Position numbers and translations under genes: made by a program
Source of the DNA: Roseospira navarrensis
GTDB taxonomy: Bacteria; Pseudomonadota; Alphaproteobacteria; Rhodospirillales; Rhodospirillaceae
DNA: 64,000 nt
Assembly: GCF_009601025.1 (NCBI RefSeq)
Contig: NZ_WIVE01000009.1
Location: 22,176 to 86,175 of the forward strand
Direction of reading: 5' to 3'
In this document: piece by piece, positions 21,253 to 29,903 of the stretch
Layout of the letters: each line of letters opens with the position of its first letter
Position numbering within the stretch: the first letter of the stretch is position 1
Notes under the pieces: model-generated
Databases searched by the model: none
What the model was told of the DNA's origin: nothing
What the model saw: the letters and a program-made list of their open reading frames with translations, nothing else

Positions 21253-21882
21253 TCAGGCCGGGCGCAGGGTGGCGGGGCCCGCCAGGGCGGCGAACAGCTC
21301 CGGCTTGGCGCGATGGATCAGGGTGACGGCGGCGGCGCAGACCAGGCCCTCGATCACCGCGACCGGAAGGTGGGCGATCACCACCAGCTTGGCGGCGGCC
21401 AGGAAGGCATCGCCCGACAGCCACAGCACCAGGGCGACGGTCAGCGCGGTCAGCACGATGGCCAGGGATCCGGCGGCCAGCCCGGCCAGGGCGGCGAGAC
21501 GGGCGTCGGGCCCGCTGACCGCCGGGCGCAACGCAAGGCCGACCATCACCGCCGGCAGCGCGATGGCGACCGTGTTCACGCCCAACACGGTGACTCCGCC
21601 GAAGCCGAAGAACACGGCCTGCAGCAGCAGGCCCACGAACAGCGCCGGAAAGGCGGCCCAGCCGAGCACCAGCCCGGCCAGACCGTTCATGATGAGATGC
21701 ACGCTGGACGGCCCGATGGGCACGTGGACCAGCGCGGCGACGAAGAAGGTCGCGCTCAGCACCCCTGCGGCCGGGATCTTCTCCAGGGTGAGCGACCGCA
21801 GGCCCAGGGCAAGCCCGCCCGTGGCCACGACGGCACCGCCGATCAGCACCGGGGCGCTCAGGGCTCCATCAACGATATGCAT
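21253..21882 (-). CDS. cbiM: Cobalt/nickel ECF transporter substrate-binding membrane protein
   Basis: A 209-residue S-component of the CbiM/NikM family. It starts MHIVDGALS; in this family the N-terminal Met1-His2 amines and side chain bind the metal, so the start must be ATG 21882, and a strong GGAGGAGG precedes it. HVPIGPSSVHLIMNGLAGLVLG supplies the further conserved His residues. About seven hydrophobic helices follow. It lies between the DUF4198 remnant and the NikL-like gene in the riboswitch operon. Confidence 0.94.
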   Translation of the reverse strand: MHIVDGALSAPVLIGGAVVATGGLALGLRSLTLEKIPAAGVLSATFFVAALVHVPIGPSSVHLIMNGLAGLVLGWAAFPALFVGLLLQAVFFGFGGVTVLGVNTVAIALPAVMVGLALRPAVSGPDARLAALAGLAAGSLAIVLTALTVALVLWLSGDAFLAAAKLVVIAHLPVAVIEGLVCAAAVTLIHRAKPELFAALAGPATLRPA

Positions 21883-21905
21883 GGCGACCTCCTCCGGTGC
21901 AGGGG

Positions 21906-22208
21906 CTATTGCAGGTCGTAGGCACGGATCCAGATCACCGCGTCCTGGCTCAGCGCCTTGCCCTCGTGGTCGGTGTCCGGGCCGGAGCCCAGCGCCGCGA
22001 AGCCCGGGTTGGTGGTGCTGGTGGCCTCCATGTCCATCACATGGCCGTTCTCGAACGGATGCCAGAAGATCAGCTTGACCGGCACGTCGCCCGGGCGGTC
22101 GATCTGCACCGTCGGCGTGTAGCTGAGCTGAAAATGGGCCCCGGCGGCGGCCGGCAGCAGAAGGGCCGCGCCTAAGGCGGTGGCGAAGGCGGTCTTGCGA
22201 AGGGTCAT
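21906..22208 (-). CDS. Internally deleted DUF4198 (NikK-like) periplasmic protein
   Basis: A 100-residue protein. The signal peptide ends AAAGAH, and FWHPFENGHVMDM at about 48-60 is the conserved N-terminal block of DUF4198 proteins. This passes almost directly into GFAALGSGPDTDHEGKALSQ and DAVIWIRAYDL, which I recognise as the family's extreme C-terminus. Full-length members are about 260 residues, so some 160 residues are missing in frame. The ends remain intact, including the metal-rich N-terminal His motif. It is the first gene after the cobalamin riboswitch. It could be a functional mini-version or a decaying gene. Confidence 0.7.
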   Translation of the reverse strand: MTLRKTAFATALGAALLLPAAAGAHFQLSYTPTVQIDRPGDVPVKLIFWHPFENGHVMDMEATSTTNPGFAALGSGPDTDHEGKALSQDAVIWIRAYDLQ

Positions 22209-22413
22209 GTGAGCGTCGCTCCCAAGGCGCGCACAGGGGCCGCCGTGTCCGGGCCGGCCCGTGCGGACAATGAAAGGACGGTCGGGGAGAATGCGGCGCG
22301 GAGAGGGGCGACAGGGGATCACGAGCGAGACTCGGGGCTGCCGCCGGCTTCCAACGCCAGACGCGCACCCCGGCGTCCGGTGAACCCGCGCCGGCCCTTG
22401 CGGAACGGCACGC

Positions 22414-22590
22414 CTCGACGGCAGGTCTCCTGGCTCGCGGGTCGTCGCACGGACATCGCCTTCCCGGACCGGCGGGGTGTTCGCCCGGTGGGTCCAGTGG
22501 CCTGATGACGCCGGCTCTCCGCTTACAGTTGCGGGGGCAGCCACGGATTAGGTCCCTGATGGGTACGCCGCACCGTGTTCCCTTTTCACC
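22414..22590 (-). ncRNA. Cobalamin riboswitch
   Basis: Read on the minus strand, the region contains the B12-box core GCAACTGTAAGCGGAGAGC, then GCCACTGG, GGGAAGGCG, and the closing GAGCCAGGAGACCTGCCG. These elements, in order, are diagnostic of the adenosylcobalamin aptamer. The start of the DUF4198 remnant is about 200 bases downstream. Binding of B12 is expected to shut off the Co/Ni uptake operon. The expression platform is not obvious in the remaining leader. Confidence 0.93.
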
Positions 22591-22724
22591 CGGGCCGCGT
22601 GGCGCCCGGGAACCGTCGATGCATTCAGAAAACCCCTTCGCCGATGGGGTGTCAAGGTGCCTTTGACGGGAACCCCTCCCGGGGGATAGGATCGTGCCTT
22701 GACCCCAGCATTGCACGGTGCCCC

Positions 22725-23051
22725 ATGTCCGCACAGCCCGAGACCCTCCCCGAGATTCTCCCCGAGACGGCGCAACAAAACGCGCCGGCGGCCCACGCCA
22801 CCCACGCCGATATCGTCAAGCGCCTGCGCCGGGCCGAAGGGCACCTGCGCAAGATCAGCGCCATGATCGAGGAGGAACGCCGCTGCGTGGACGTGGCCCA
22901 GCAACTGGCGGCGGTCGAGGCGGCGGTGCGTCAGGCCAAGCAGGTCTTCATCCGCGACCACATCGACCATTGCCTGGACGGTGTGCTGCGTGACGGACCG
23001 GACGCCAAGGCCGTGCTGGCCGAGTTCAAGGACATCTCCCGCTATCTCTAG
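22725..23051 (+). CDS. CsoR/RcnR-family Ni/Co sensor (DmeR/InrS-like)
   Basis: A 108-residue all-helical metal-sensing repressor. HADIVKRLRRAEGHLRKI (28-45) is the DNA-binding helix region. Predicted metal ligands are Cys54 in RRCVDV and His79 and Cys83 in RDHIDHCL, plus an N-terminal His in HATHAD. That combination resembles DmeR/InrS nickel/cobalt sensors rather than copper CsoR. It lies 18 bases upstream of an RcnA-type exporter, which it presumably represses until metal binds. It is divergent from the riboswitch-controlled importer. Confidence 0.85.
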   Translation: MSAQPETLPEILPETAQQNAPAAHATHADIVKRLRRAEGHLRKISAMIEEERRCVDVAQQLAAVEAAVRQAKQVFIRDHIDHCLDGVLRDGPDAKAVLAEFKDISRYL

Positions 23052-23069
23052 GCACAGGACCCGCGCGCC

Positions 23070-23903
23070 ATGGATCTTGCCGTCGCCATCTCCGAGGGGA
23101 CCTTTCAACCCGCGTTTCTGGCCGGGACCGCGCTGGCGCTGGGCGCGCTGCATGGGCTGGAACCCGGTCATTCCAAGACCATGATGGCCGCGTTCATCGT
23201 CGCCGTGCGGGGCACGGTGGGGCAGGCCGTGTTGCTGGGCCTGTCGGCGGCCGTGTCGCACACCCTGATCGTTTGGATTCTGGCGCTGCTGGCGCTGCGC
23301 TTCGGGGAGTCGATGATCGGCGAGGATCTGGAGCCCTGGTTCATGATGGCGTCGGGCGCCATCATCCTGATGATTGCCGCCTGGATGGGGCACCGCGCGC
23401 GGCGGTCTGCCGCGCCGGCTCATCACCATGACCACGATCATGACCACACCGGGGCTCATCATCATGACCATCATCATCCCGACCCCGGGGAGGGGATAAA
23501 GGATGCGCATGCGGAGGCTCATGCCCGCGCGATCGAAACCCAGTTCGGCGGCGCTGCGGCGGCCGGCGGGCGCGCGACCACTGGTCAGGTGGTGCTGTTT
23601 GGCCTGACCGGCGGGCTGATCCCCTGTTCGGCGGCGATCACGGTGCTGATTGTGTGCCTGCATCTGGACCGCATCTGGTTGGGTGTCGGGCTTGTGGGCG
23701 CGTTCAGCGCCGGCCTCGCCGCCACCCTGGTCGCGGCCGGTGTGGTCGCCGCCGTGGGCCTGCGCGCGGTCTCGCGGCGCACCCGTCGCCTGGACCGATG
23801 GCTGGCCTGGGCCCCATCCGTCTCCGCCCTTCTGATTGGGTTGATCGGCCTGGGCATGATTGTCCTGGGCTGGAGCCATGTGGCGTCCGGGTCCGGGGTC
23901 TGA
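23070..23903 (+). CDS. RcnA/NreB-type nickel/cobalt efflux protein
   Basis: A 277-residue inner-membrane protein with about six helices. ALHGLEPGHSK (26-36) is the conserved metal-translocation motif, and a cytoplasmic loop at about 118-136 is packed with His and Asp. The second half carries GLTGGLIPCSAAITVL, the family's C-terminal signature. It exports Ni/Co. It is coupled to the upstream sensor gene and lies back to back with the importer, giving one locus for uptake and efflux. Confidence 0.88.
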   Translation: MDLAVAISEGTFQPAFLAGTALALGALHGLEPGHSKTMMAAFIVAVRGTVGQAVLLGLSAAVSHTLIVWILALLALRFGESMIGEDLEPWFMMASGAIILMIAAWMGHRARRSAAPAHHHDHDHDHTGAHHHDHHHPDPGEGIKDAHAEAHARAIETQFGGAAAAGGRATTGQVVLFGLTGGLIPCSAAITVLIVCLHLDRIWLGVGLVGAFSAGLAATLVAAGVVAAVGLRAVSRRTRRLDRWLAWAPSVSALLIGLIGLGMIVLGWSHVASGSGV

Positions 23904-23973
23904 TACCGCCCGACTGCGCCGGCGCCGCGAAGCGGCGAAGGCGATGAACCGGACGAGTCCGGGTCTACCCCGA

Positions 23974-24885
23974 TCAGTATGAGGGGGGCGGCACGGGCTG
24001 CGCGGTGGCGTCGATGGGGCGGCCCAGCACCTCCCGCAGCAGGGGATGGGGAAACCGCCGGTCCAGCGTGACGGCGTGGAACGTCTCGATCAGGCCCGGC
24101 AGGTCGCCCGCTACAACCAGGGTGCCGGCCGCGACCTCGCCGCGCATGACGATGGGCGGGGCGACCGCGAGCCCCAGATCCTCGCGGGCCAGGGCGCGGA
24201 TCATGGCCATGTCGTCGGCCTCGGCCACGATGCGGGGGCGGACGCGCAGGCGGACCAGCAGGCTGTCCAGGCTGGCGCGGATGCCGCTGTCGAAGGACGG
24301 CACGATCAGGGGGTGGCGCTCCAGAAGGTCGGTCACCGATGCGCCCGGATGCACCCGCGTCGGCGGCCCCACCAGGGCCACCCGCTGTTCGGCCACGGTG
24401 TGCGTGACCCAGGGGGTGGCGGCGTCGCGCAGGGGGGCGCGGTTGGTCAGCACCACGTCCAGTTCGTGGGATTCCAGCGCGGGCAGAAGGGTGGCGAGGC
24501 TGCCCGTGCGGACCACCAGTTCGACATCGTCCCGGCCCAGGATCGGCCGCAGGAAGCCCACCTGGAAGTTGCGGGACAGCGTGCTCAGCGCCCCCACCCG
24601 CAGGACCTGACGGGGCGGGGCCACGCCGCCCTTCAGGGTCTCCACCAGTTCCGCGCCGGCGGCGAAGATGGTGTCGGCGTGATCCAGGGCCACCCGTCCG
24701 GCCTCCGTCAGCACCAACTGTTTGCCGCGCCGCTCGAACAGGGCGTGGCCGAGGCGGTCCTCAAGCTTCTGAATCTGGCTGGAGAGCGCGGACTGCGAGA
24801 CGTTCAGCCGCGCCGCCGCCCGGGTCAGGTTGCCTTCGTGGGCGACGGCCCAGAAATAGCGCAGATGGTGATAGTTCAGCGGCAT
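23974..24885 (-). CDS. LysR-type transcriptional regulator
   Basis: A 303-residue regulator. The winged HTH at about 1-60 reads LNYHHLRYFWAVAHEGNL, TRAAARLNVSQSALSSQI and LEDRLGHALFERR, followed by the effector-binding domain. The sequence resembles the NhaR-like branch. I chose ATG 24885 as the canonical LysR N-terminus; the longer frame crosses the putative operator. It is divergent from dabB-dabA by 110 bases and is very likely their regulator, sensing carbon supply or pH. The inducer is unknown. Confidence 0.88.
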   Translation of the reverse strand: MPLNYHHLRYFWAVAHEGNLTRAAARLNVSQSALSSQIQKLEDRLGHALFERRGKQLVLTEAGRVALDHADTIFAAGAELVETLKGGVAPPRQVLRVGALSTLSRNFQVGFLRPILGRDDVELVVRTGSLATLLPALESHELDVVLTNRAPLRDAATPWVTHTVAEQRVALVGPPTRVHPGASVTDLLERHPLIVPSFDSGIRASLDSLLVRLRVRPRIVAEADDMAMIRALAREDLGLAVAPPIVMRGEVAAGTLVVAGDLPGLIETFHAVTLDRRFPHPLLREVLGRPIDATAQPVPPPSY

Positions 24886-24912
24886 GGCCGGGCTTATCTC
24901 CGAAACAGAACG

Positions 24913-24932
24913 ATACGTTTCAATCATTGTAT
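24913..24932. promoter_or_regulatory. Candidate LysR operator between the regulator and dabB
   Basis: The intergenic region contains ATAC-N12-GTAT, a dyad with a T-N11-A core typical of LysR binding sites. It lies in an AT-rich stretch between the divergent starts at 24885 and 24996. Confidence 0.45.
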
Positions 24933-24995
24933 TTAAGTTTAGCAAAGGGGCATGCCACCTGACACGGCAGCGTCAAGCCGTTTCGGGAGGAGATC

Positions 24996-26633
24996 ATGTC
25001 ACCCGACCTTGCCCTCTGGGGTTTCCTGGCCCCCCTGGCCCTGATCGCCGTCGCCGTCGTGGCGGGGCGCGATCCGGCCCCCCGGCCCCGCCGGGTTCTC
25101 GCCGCATCCCGGGTCGCGACCGTTGGCGCCCTGGGCCTGGCCATCGCCGCCGCCCTGTTCGTGGCGGTGCAGGGTCCGGCCACCTCGCCGTTGATCGGCG
25201 CCAACGGCCTCGGCCTGTCGATGCGGCTGGACGCGCTGAGCGTCACCCTGTTCCTGCTGGTCGCCTTCGTCGGTGTGCTGGTGGTCCAGTTCAGCCGCAA
25301 CTACATGGATGGCGACCCGCGCCAGGGGCCGTTCATCGGCGGTCTGTGCCTGACCCTCGCGTCCGTCATGCTGATGGTGACGGCCGGCAATCTGGTGCTG
25401 TTCGCGGCGGCCTGGATCGCCACCAGCCTCGCGTTCCATCGCCTGCTGGTGTTCTACCCGGAGCGGCGCAAGGCGCTGCTGGCGGCCCGCAAGAAATGGA
25501 TCGTGGCCCGCCTGGGCGACGTTTGCGTGGTCGGCGCGGCGGTGCTGCTGGCCGGGGCGTTCGGGACCACCGACATCGCCACGCTGCTGGAGCGGGCCTC
25601 GGCCGCGTCGGACGCGGCCATCCCGGCCACGGTGGGTGTGGCGGCCGTGCTGATCGCGCTTGCCGCGCTGCTCAAGTCGGCCCAGTTCCCGACCCATGGC
25701 TGGCTGACCGAGGTCATGGAGACGCCGACCCCGGTGTCCGCCTTGCTGCATGCCGGGCTCATCAACGCCGGCGGGTTCCTCGCGATCCGGTTCGCCGATG
25801 TGCTGCTGTTGGCGCCGGGCGCTCTGTACGTGCTGGCCATCGTCGGCGGCGTCACCGCCCTGTTCGGCGCGGCCGTCATGCTGACCCAACCGAGCGTGAA
25901 GGTCTCCATCGCCTGGTCCACGGTGGCCCAGATGGGGTTCATGCTGCTGCAGTGCGGCCTGGGCCTGTTCACGCTGGCGGTGCTGCATCTGGTCGCGCAC
26001 TCGCTCTACAAGGCGCACGCCTTCCTCTCCTCGGGCAGCGTGGTGGAGATCAAGCGCGCCGCCTGGATCCCCGACGCCACCCCGCCCCGCGCCGGCCGTG
26101 TGCTGGTGAGCGTGGGGCTGGCGCTGGCCCTGTACGCCGGACTCGCCTGGGTCTCCGGCAGCATCGCCGACAAGCCCCTCCAACTGCTGGCCATGGGCGC
26201 GATCCTGGTCATGGCCCTGACCGTGCTGTTCGCGCAGGCCATGGTGGGGGTGCGCCGCCCGAGCCCCTACGTGGTCGGCCGCACGGTGGCCATGGGCGGC
26301 GTGGTGACGGTGGCCTACTTCGCCCTCCACGCCGGTGCCGGGGCTCTGCTGGGTGGGGCCGTGCCGCCGCCGCCGCCCGCCGACTCCGTCGCCATCGTGG
26401 TGATGGGGCTGCTCATCGCCGTGTTCACCGCCATTACCGTGCTGCAGATCGTCGAGCCGTCGCGGACCACCCGCCCGGCCTGGCAGGCGGCCCGCGTCCA
26501 TCTGGCCAACGGGCTGTACGCCAACGCCCTGTTTGACCGCCTGATCGGGGCCATGGACCGGGCGCGCTTCACGCCCGCGCCGGCCGCGCCCGTGTCCCTG
26601 TCCACCGAGCCCGAGGGGAGGACCTCGTCATGA
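24996..26633 (+). CDS. dabB: Inorganic carbon pump membrane subunit DabB (NuoL-like)
   Basis: A 545-residue polytopic protein of the NuoL/Mrp antiporter fold with about 13 helices. Recognisable features are SRNYMDGDPRQG, the helix with LIALAALLKSAQFPTHGWL, VMETPTPVSALLHAG and KVSIAWSTVAQMGFML. In the DAB complex this subunit couples proton flow to bicarbonate accumulation by DabA. GGGAGGAG precedes ATG 24996. The stop overlaps the dabA start (ATGA). Linkage to the DUF2309 gene separates it from respiratory complex I. Confidence 0.9.
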   Translation: MSPDLALWGFLAPLALIAVAVVAGRDPAPRPRRVLAASRVATVGALGLAIAAALFVAVQGPATSPLIGANGLGLSMRLDALSVTLFLLVAFVGVLVVQFSRNYMDGDPRQGPFIGGLCLTLASVMLMVTAGNLVLFAAAWIATSLAFHRLLVFYPERRKALLAARKKWIVARLGDVCVVGAAVLLAGAFGTTDIATLLERASAASDAAIPATVGVAAVLIALAALLKSAQFPTHGWLTEVMETPTPVSALLHAGLINAGGFLAIRFADVLLLAPGALYVLAIVGGVTALFGAAVMLTQPSVKVSIAWSTVAQMGFMLLQCGLGLFTLAVLHLVAHSLYKAHAFLSSGSVVEIKRAAWIPDATPPRAGRVLVSVGLALALYAGLAWVSGSIADKPLQLLAMGAILVMALTVLFAQAMVGVRRPSPYVVGRTVAMGGVVTVAYFALHAGAGALLGGAVPPPPPADSVAIVVMGLLIAVFTAITVLQIVEPSRTTRPAWQAARVHLANGLYANALFDRLIGAMDRARFTPAPAAPVSLSTEPEGRTSS

Positions 26634-29188
26634 GTGCCACCGCGATTGCTTCCGCCGCGCCGCTGTCCTCCGCCGCCATCCCGGCGACGGCCCGCCCCGA
26701 CCCCGCCGCCGTCCGTGAGGCCGCGGCCCGGGCCGGTGGCCGGATCGCCCCGGTCTGGCCGCTCAAGACCTTCGTGGCCGTCAACCCGTGGCACGGGCTG
26801 CACGACCACGGCTTCGCCCAGACCGCCGCCGTCATGGATCGGGCGGCCGGGGCGCGCCTGACCATGCCGCGCCGGTTCTACCTGGACGCCCTGGATGCGG
26901 GCCGGATCACCATGGACGACCTCGCGGCCGCGCTGCGGGAGGCGCCGGCCACGCCGGGTCTTCCCCGGGATGCCGCCGCGCTGGTCGAGGCGACCCGCGC
27001 GACACCCGAGGGTCCCGCGCCCGACCCGCTGCCCACGGTGGCCGATGTCGCCACTTCGGTGACCGGCGAGGACTGGGCGGGCTTCGTCGTCGAGCGCGTT
27101 TCCGCCTGGGCGGCCGACCAGTTCGACGAGGGCCAGGCGCCCTGGTCGCTCGCCGGCCGGGCCGACGGCCCCTACGCCGCGTGGCGGCGCATGGCCGTGT
27201 TCGACCGCACGCCGGAGGTCATGGGCCTGACGGGCGCGCGCGGGGCCGTTGCCGCGCGCCTGCCGGAGACGGCGGACGCCGCCCTGACCGAGGGCGTTCA
27301 GCGGCTCGGGCTGGGGACCGAGCACCTGGACGCCTACTTCCACCGGCTGCTGATGAGCGTCGGCGGCTGGGCCGCCTATGCCCGCTACAAGGTGTGGGAC
27401 AAGGCCCTGTACGGCAAACCGGACGAGACGCTGACCGAAGTTCTGGCCGTCCGGCTGGCCTGGGATGTGGTCCTGCATGCCTGCCTGGGCAGCCGGCCCG
27501 GGTTCGACGCCGCCTGGGACGAGGCCCGGGCGCGCGCGGCGGCCCCCGCCGCGCCGTCGGCCGAACAGACCGTCGATGTGGTGTTGCAGACCGCCTATGA
27601 CCTCGCGTGGCAGCGGACCCTGACGGATCGGCTCGCCGGGCCGCGCGCCGCCGGGGCCGGGGCGACGGAGCGCCCGCGCGTGCAGGCGGCGTTCTGCATC
27701 GATGTCCGCTCCGAGGTCTATCGGCGGGCGCTGGAAAGCCTGTCGCCGGAGGTGGAGACCATCGGCTTCGCGGGCTTCTTCGGCTTTCCCATCGAGTACG
27801 TGCCGGTCGGCCACACCCACGGGGGGCCGCAATGTCCGGTGCTGCTGACCCCCCAGGTCACGGTGTGCGAGACCGTCACGGGCGCCACACCGGACGAGGA
27901 CGCCGAGATCCACGGCCTGCGCCTGATGCGGCGGCGCGCGGGCAAGGCATGGAAGTCGTTCAAGATGGCCGCCGTGTCCTCGTTCGCCTTCGTCGAGACG
28001 GTGGGGCTCGCCTATCTGCCCAAGCTGGTCACCGATACGTTCGGCTGGTCACGGACCGTGCCGCATCCGTCGTCGGACGGGCTGGACGACGAGGTCAAGG
28101 CCCGCCTCGCGCCGAATCTCGATGCCGGCACCCTGATCGGGCGCCCGACCGGCTTCACCGACGAGACCCGCACCGACATGGGTCAGGCCATGCTGACGGC
28201 CATGTCCATGACCGAGGGGTTCGGGCGGCTGGTGCTGCTGGTGGGACACGGCTCCACGACCGTGAACAATCCGCACGCGGCGGGGCTGGACTGCGGCGCG
28301 TGCGGCGGCCACACCGGCGAGGCCAACGCCCGGGTCGCGGCCGGGGTGCTCAACGATCCGGCGGTGCGCGCGGGCCTGCGGGCGCGCGGCATCGATATTC
28401 CGGCGGACACGGTGTTTCTGGGCGCGCTGCACGACACCACCACGGACGCGCTGCGGATCTTCGATCGCGAGACCGTGCCGGCCTCGCACGCCGACGATCT
28501 GGCCGCGCTGGACGGCTGGCTGGAGCGGGCCGCCCGCCTGACGCGGGCGGAGCGCGCCGGGATCCTCAATCTGGACCCCAACGCGCCGGTGGACGCCCAG
28601 GTGCTGGCGCGCGCCCGGGACTGGAGCCAGGTCCGGCCCGAGTGGGGTCTGGCCGGCTGCGCCGCCTTCATCGCCGCCCCCCGGTCGCGCACGGCCGGGC
28701 TCGACCTGGGGGGCCGCAGCTTCCTGCACAGCTACGACTGGAGGCGGGACGAGGGCTACGGCACGCTTGAACTCATCATGACGGCGCCGATGGTGGTGGC
28801 GAGCTGGATCAGCCTGCAGTACTACGCCTCGACGGTGGACAACCGCGTCTACGGCAGCGGCAACAAGACGCTGCACAACGTGGTCGGGACCCTGGGCGTG
28901 CTGGAGGGCAACGGCGGCGACCTGCGGGTGGGGCTGCCGATGCAGTCCATCCACGACGGCGAACGGCTGATCCACGACCCGCTGCGCCTGTGCGTGGTGA
29001 TCGAAGCGCCCATCGCGGCCATGAACGGCATCATCGAGACGCACCCGCTGGTCCGGGATCTGCTGGACAACGGCTGGCTGTTCCTGTTCGCGATGGACGA
29101 AACCGGCGCGATCGCCCATCGGTACGAGGGCGGCCTGCGCTGGCGGCCGGTGCGGGATCCGACGGCGGGGCTGCGCGTGGCCTCCTGA
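26630..29188 (+). CDS. dabA: Inorganic carbon pump catalytic subunit DabA (DUF2309)
   Basis: An 852-residue cytoplasmic protein with a beta-carbonic-anhydrase-like zinc site. The expected ligands are all present: Cys356 and Asp358 in FCIDVRSE, His540 in LVGHGSTTVN and Cys555 in GLDCGACGGH, the last two spaced as in characterised DabA. The family hydrates CO2 vectorially to trap bicarbonate, with energy from DabB. It is translationally coupled to dabB. A typical length is 800-1000 residues. No RuBisCO or carboxysome genes are in the window. Confidence 0.92.
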   Translation: MSATAIASAAPLSSAAIPATARPDPAAVREAAARAGGRIAPVWPLKTFVAVNPWHGLHDHGFAQTAAVMDRAAGARLTMPRRFYLDALDAGRITMDDLAAALREAPATPGLPRDAAALVEATRATPEGPAPDPLPTVADVATSVTGEDWAGFVVERVSAWAADQFDEGQAPWSLAGRADGPYAAWRRMAVFDRTPEVMGLTGARGAVAARLPETADAALTEGVQRLGLGTEHLDAYFHRLLMSVGGWAAYARYKVWDKALYGKPDETLTEVLAVRLAWDVVLHACLGSRPGFDAAWDEARARAAAPAAPSAEQTVDVVLQTAYDLAWQRTLTDRLAGPRAAGAGATERPRVQAAFCIDVRSEVYRRALESLSPEVETIGFAGFFGFPIEYVPVGHTHGGPQCPVLLTPQVTVCETVTGATPDEDAEIHGLRLMRRRAGKAWKSFKMAAVSSFAFVETVGLAYLPKLVTDTFGWSRTVPHPSSDGLDDEVKARLAPNLDAGTLIGRPTGFTDETRTDMGQAMLTAMSMTEGFGRLVLLVGHGSTTVNNPHAAGLDCGACGGHTGEANARVAAGVLNDPAVRAGLRARGIDIPADTVFLGALHDTTTDALRIFDRETVPASHADDLAALDGWLERAARLTRAERAGILNLDPNAPVDAQVLARARDWSQVRPEWGLAGCAAFIAAPRSRTAGLDLGGRSFLHSYDWRRDEGYGTLELIMTAPMVVASWISLQYYASTVDNRVYGSGNKTLHNVVGTLGVLEGNGGDLRVGLPMQSIHDGERLIHDPLRLCVVIEAPIAAMNGIIETHPLVRDLLDNGWLFLFAMDETGAIAHRYEGGLRWRPVRDPTAGLRVAS

Positions 29189-29249
29189 TCCCGGATACGG
29201 CGCGGGCGGGCCCTGACCGCCACAATAGCGCGGTCGGGGTCCCGTTGCG

Positions 29250-29483
29250 TCAGGGACGGTCCGGCTGGCCCTCGCCGCCGGGCTGAAGGGCCCGATCGAC
29301 CTCCGCGCCCACCGCCTCGCCGATCTGCTCGACGGCCCGGCCCATGTCTTCGATGGCCTCGCGGGTCTGCTGCGCGGCCGCTTCCTGCGGCGTGGGCTCG
29401 GGCCGGACCAACGCGTACCCGCCGTACAGGGCGAGGCCGAGAACGGCCACGAGGCCAAGGCCCGCCAGCGTGGTCTTCAGCAT
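29250..29483 (-). CDS. Small single-pass membrane protein, EcfG-controlled
   Basis: A 77-residue protein. One hydrophobic helix lies at about 5-26, after MLKTT. The rest is a charged, helix-prone tail ([20 protein letters not shown]) ending in a Gly/Pro-rich stretch. I chose ATG 29483 because AAGGAG lies eight bases upstream. An exact EcfG promoter is 53 bases upstream. I do not recognise a named family; it resembles small stress-induced envelope proteins. Confidence 0.65.
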   Translation of the reverse strand: MLKTTLAGLGLVAVLGLALYGGYALVRPEPTPQEAAAQQTREAIEDMGRAVEQIGEAVGAEVDRALQPGGEGQPDRP

Positions 29484-29535
29484 GATCGATCTCCTTGTCC
29501 GGTTGATGGGCGGATGGGTCCGTCTCGGCGGTTTC

Positions 29536-29560
29536 AACGCGCCGGACGCCGCCGGGTTCC
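29536..29560 (-). promoter_or_regulatory. EcfG-type promoter (minus strand)
   Basis: Minus strand: GGAAC at 29560-29556, a 16-base spacer, and CGTT at 29539-29536. It is 53 bases upstream of the small membrane protein start at 29483, and divergent from a second EcfG promoter 44 bases away. Confidence 0.7.
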
Positions 29561-29603
29561 GGACCTTCGCGCCGATGGACTCCTTTTGAACGGGCCGGGC
29601 CGC

Positions 29604-29629
29604 GGAACCCCGGGCGCGGCCCCGGCGTT
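29604..29629 (+). promoter_or_regulatory. EcfG-type promoter for the DUF1328 gene
   Basis: Plus strand: GGAAC at 29604-29608, a 17-base spacer, and CGTT at 29626-29629. It is 41 bases upstream of the DUF1328 start at 29670. Confidence 0.72.
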
Positions 29630-29669
29630 GTTCCGGGACCAGACCGTTTGGAAAGAGAGAGAGGTTATC

Positions 29670-29846
29670 ATGCTTGGATGGACCATTGCTTTTCTGCTGA
29701 TCGCCCTGGTCGCGGGTGTTCTGGGCTTCGGCGGCATCGCCGGGGCGTCGGCCGGGATCGCGCAGATCCTGTTCATCGTGTTCCTGGTGCTGTTCGCGGC
29801 CGGTGTGGTCGGGTCGGTGTTCAACGGCCGCCGGTCCCGTCTGTGA
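29670..29846 (+). CDS. DUF1328 (UPF0391) small membrane protein
   Basis: A 58-residue protein made of two hydrophobic helices with the family start [20 protein letters not shown] and a glycine-rich turn (GGIAGASAG), ending in RRSRL. DUF1328 proteins are widespread, stress-induced, and of unknown function. The upstream AGAGAGAGG is a plausible ribosome site. The EcfG promoter just upstream supports general-stress induction. The next gene follows 57 bases later on the same strand. Confidence 0.85.
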   Translation: MLGWTIAFLLIALVAGVLGFGGIAGASAGIAQILFIVFLVLFAAGVVGSVFNGRRSRL

Positions 29847-29903
29847 TCCGGTTCAGGGTCGCGACGCCGCGTCGGCGCCCCCCAGAGACACAGGAGGGTC
29901 AAG

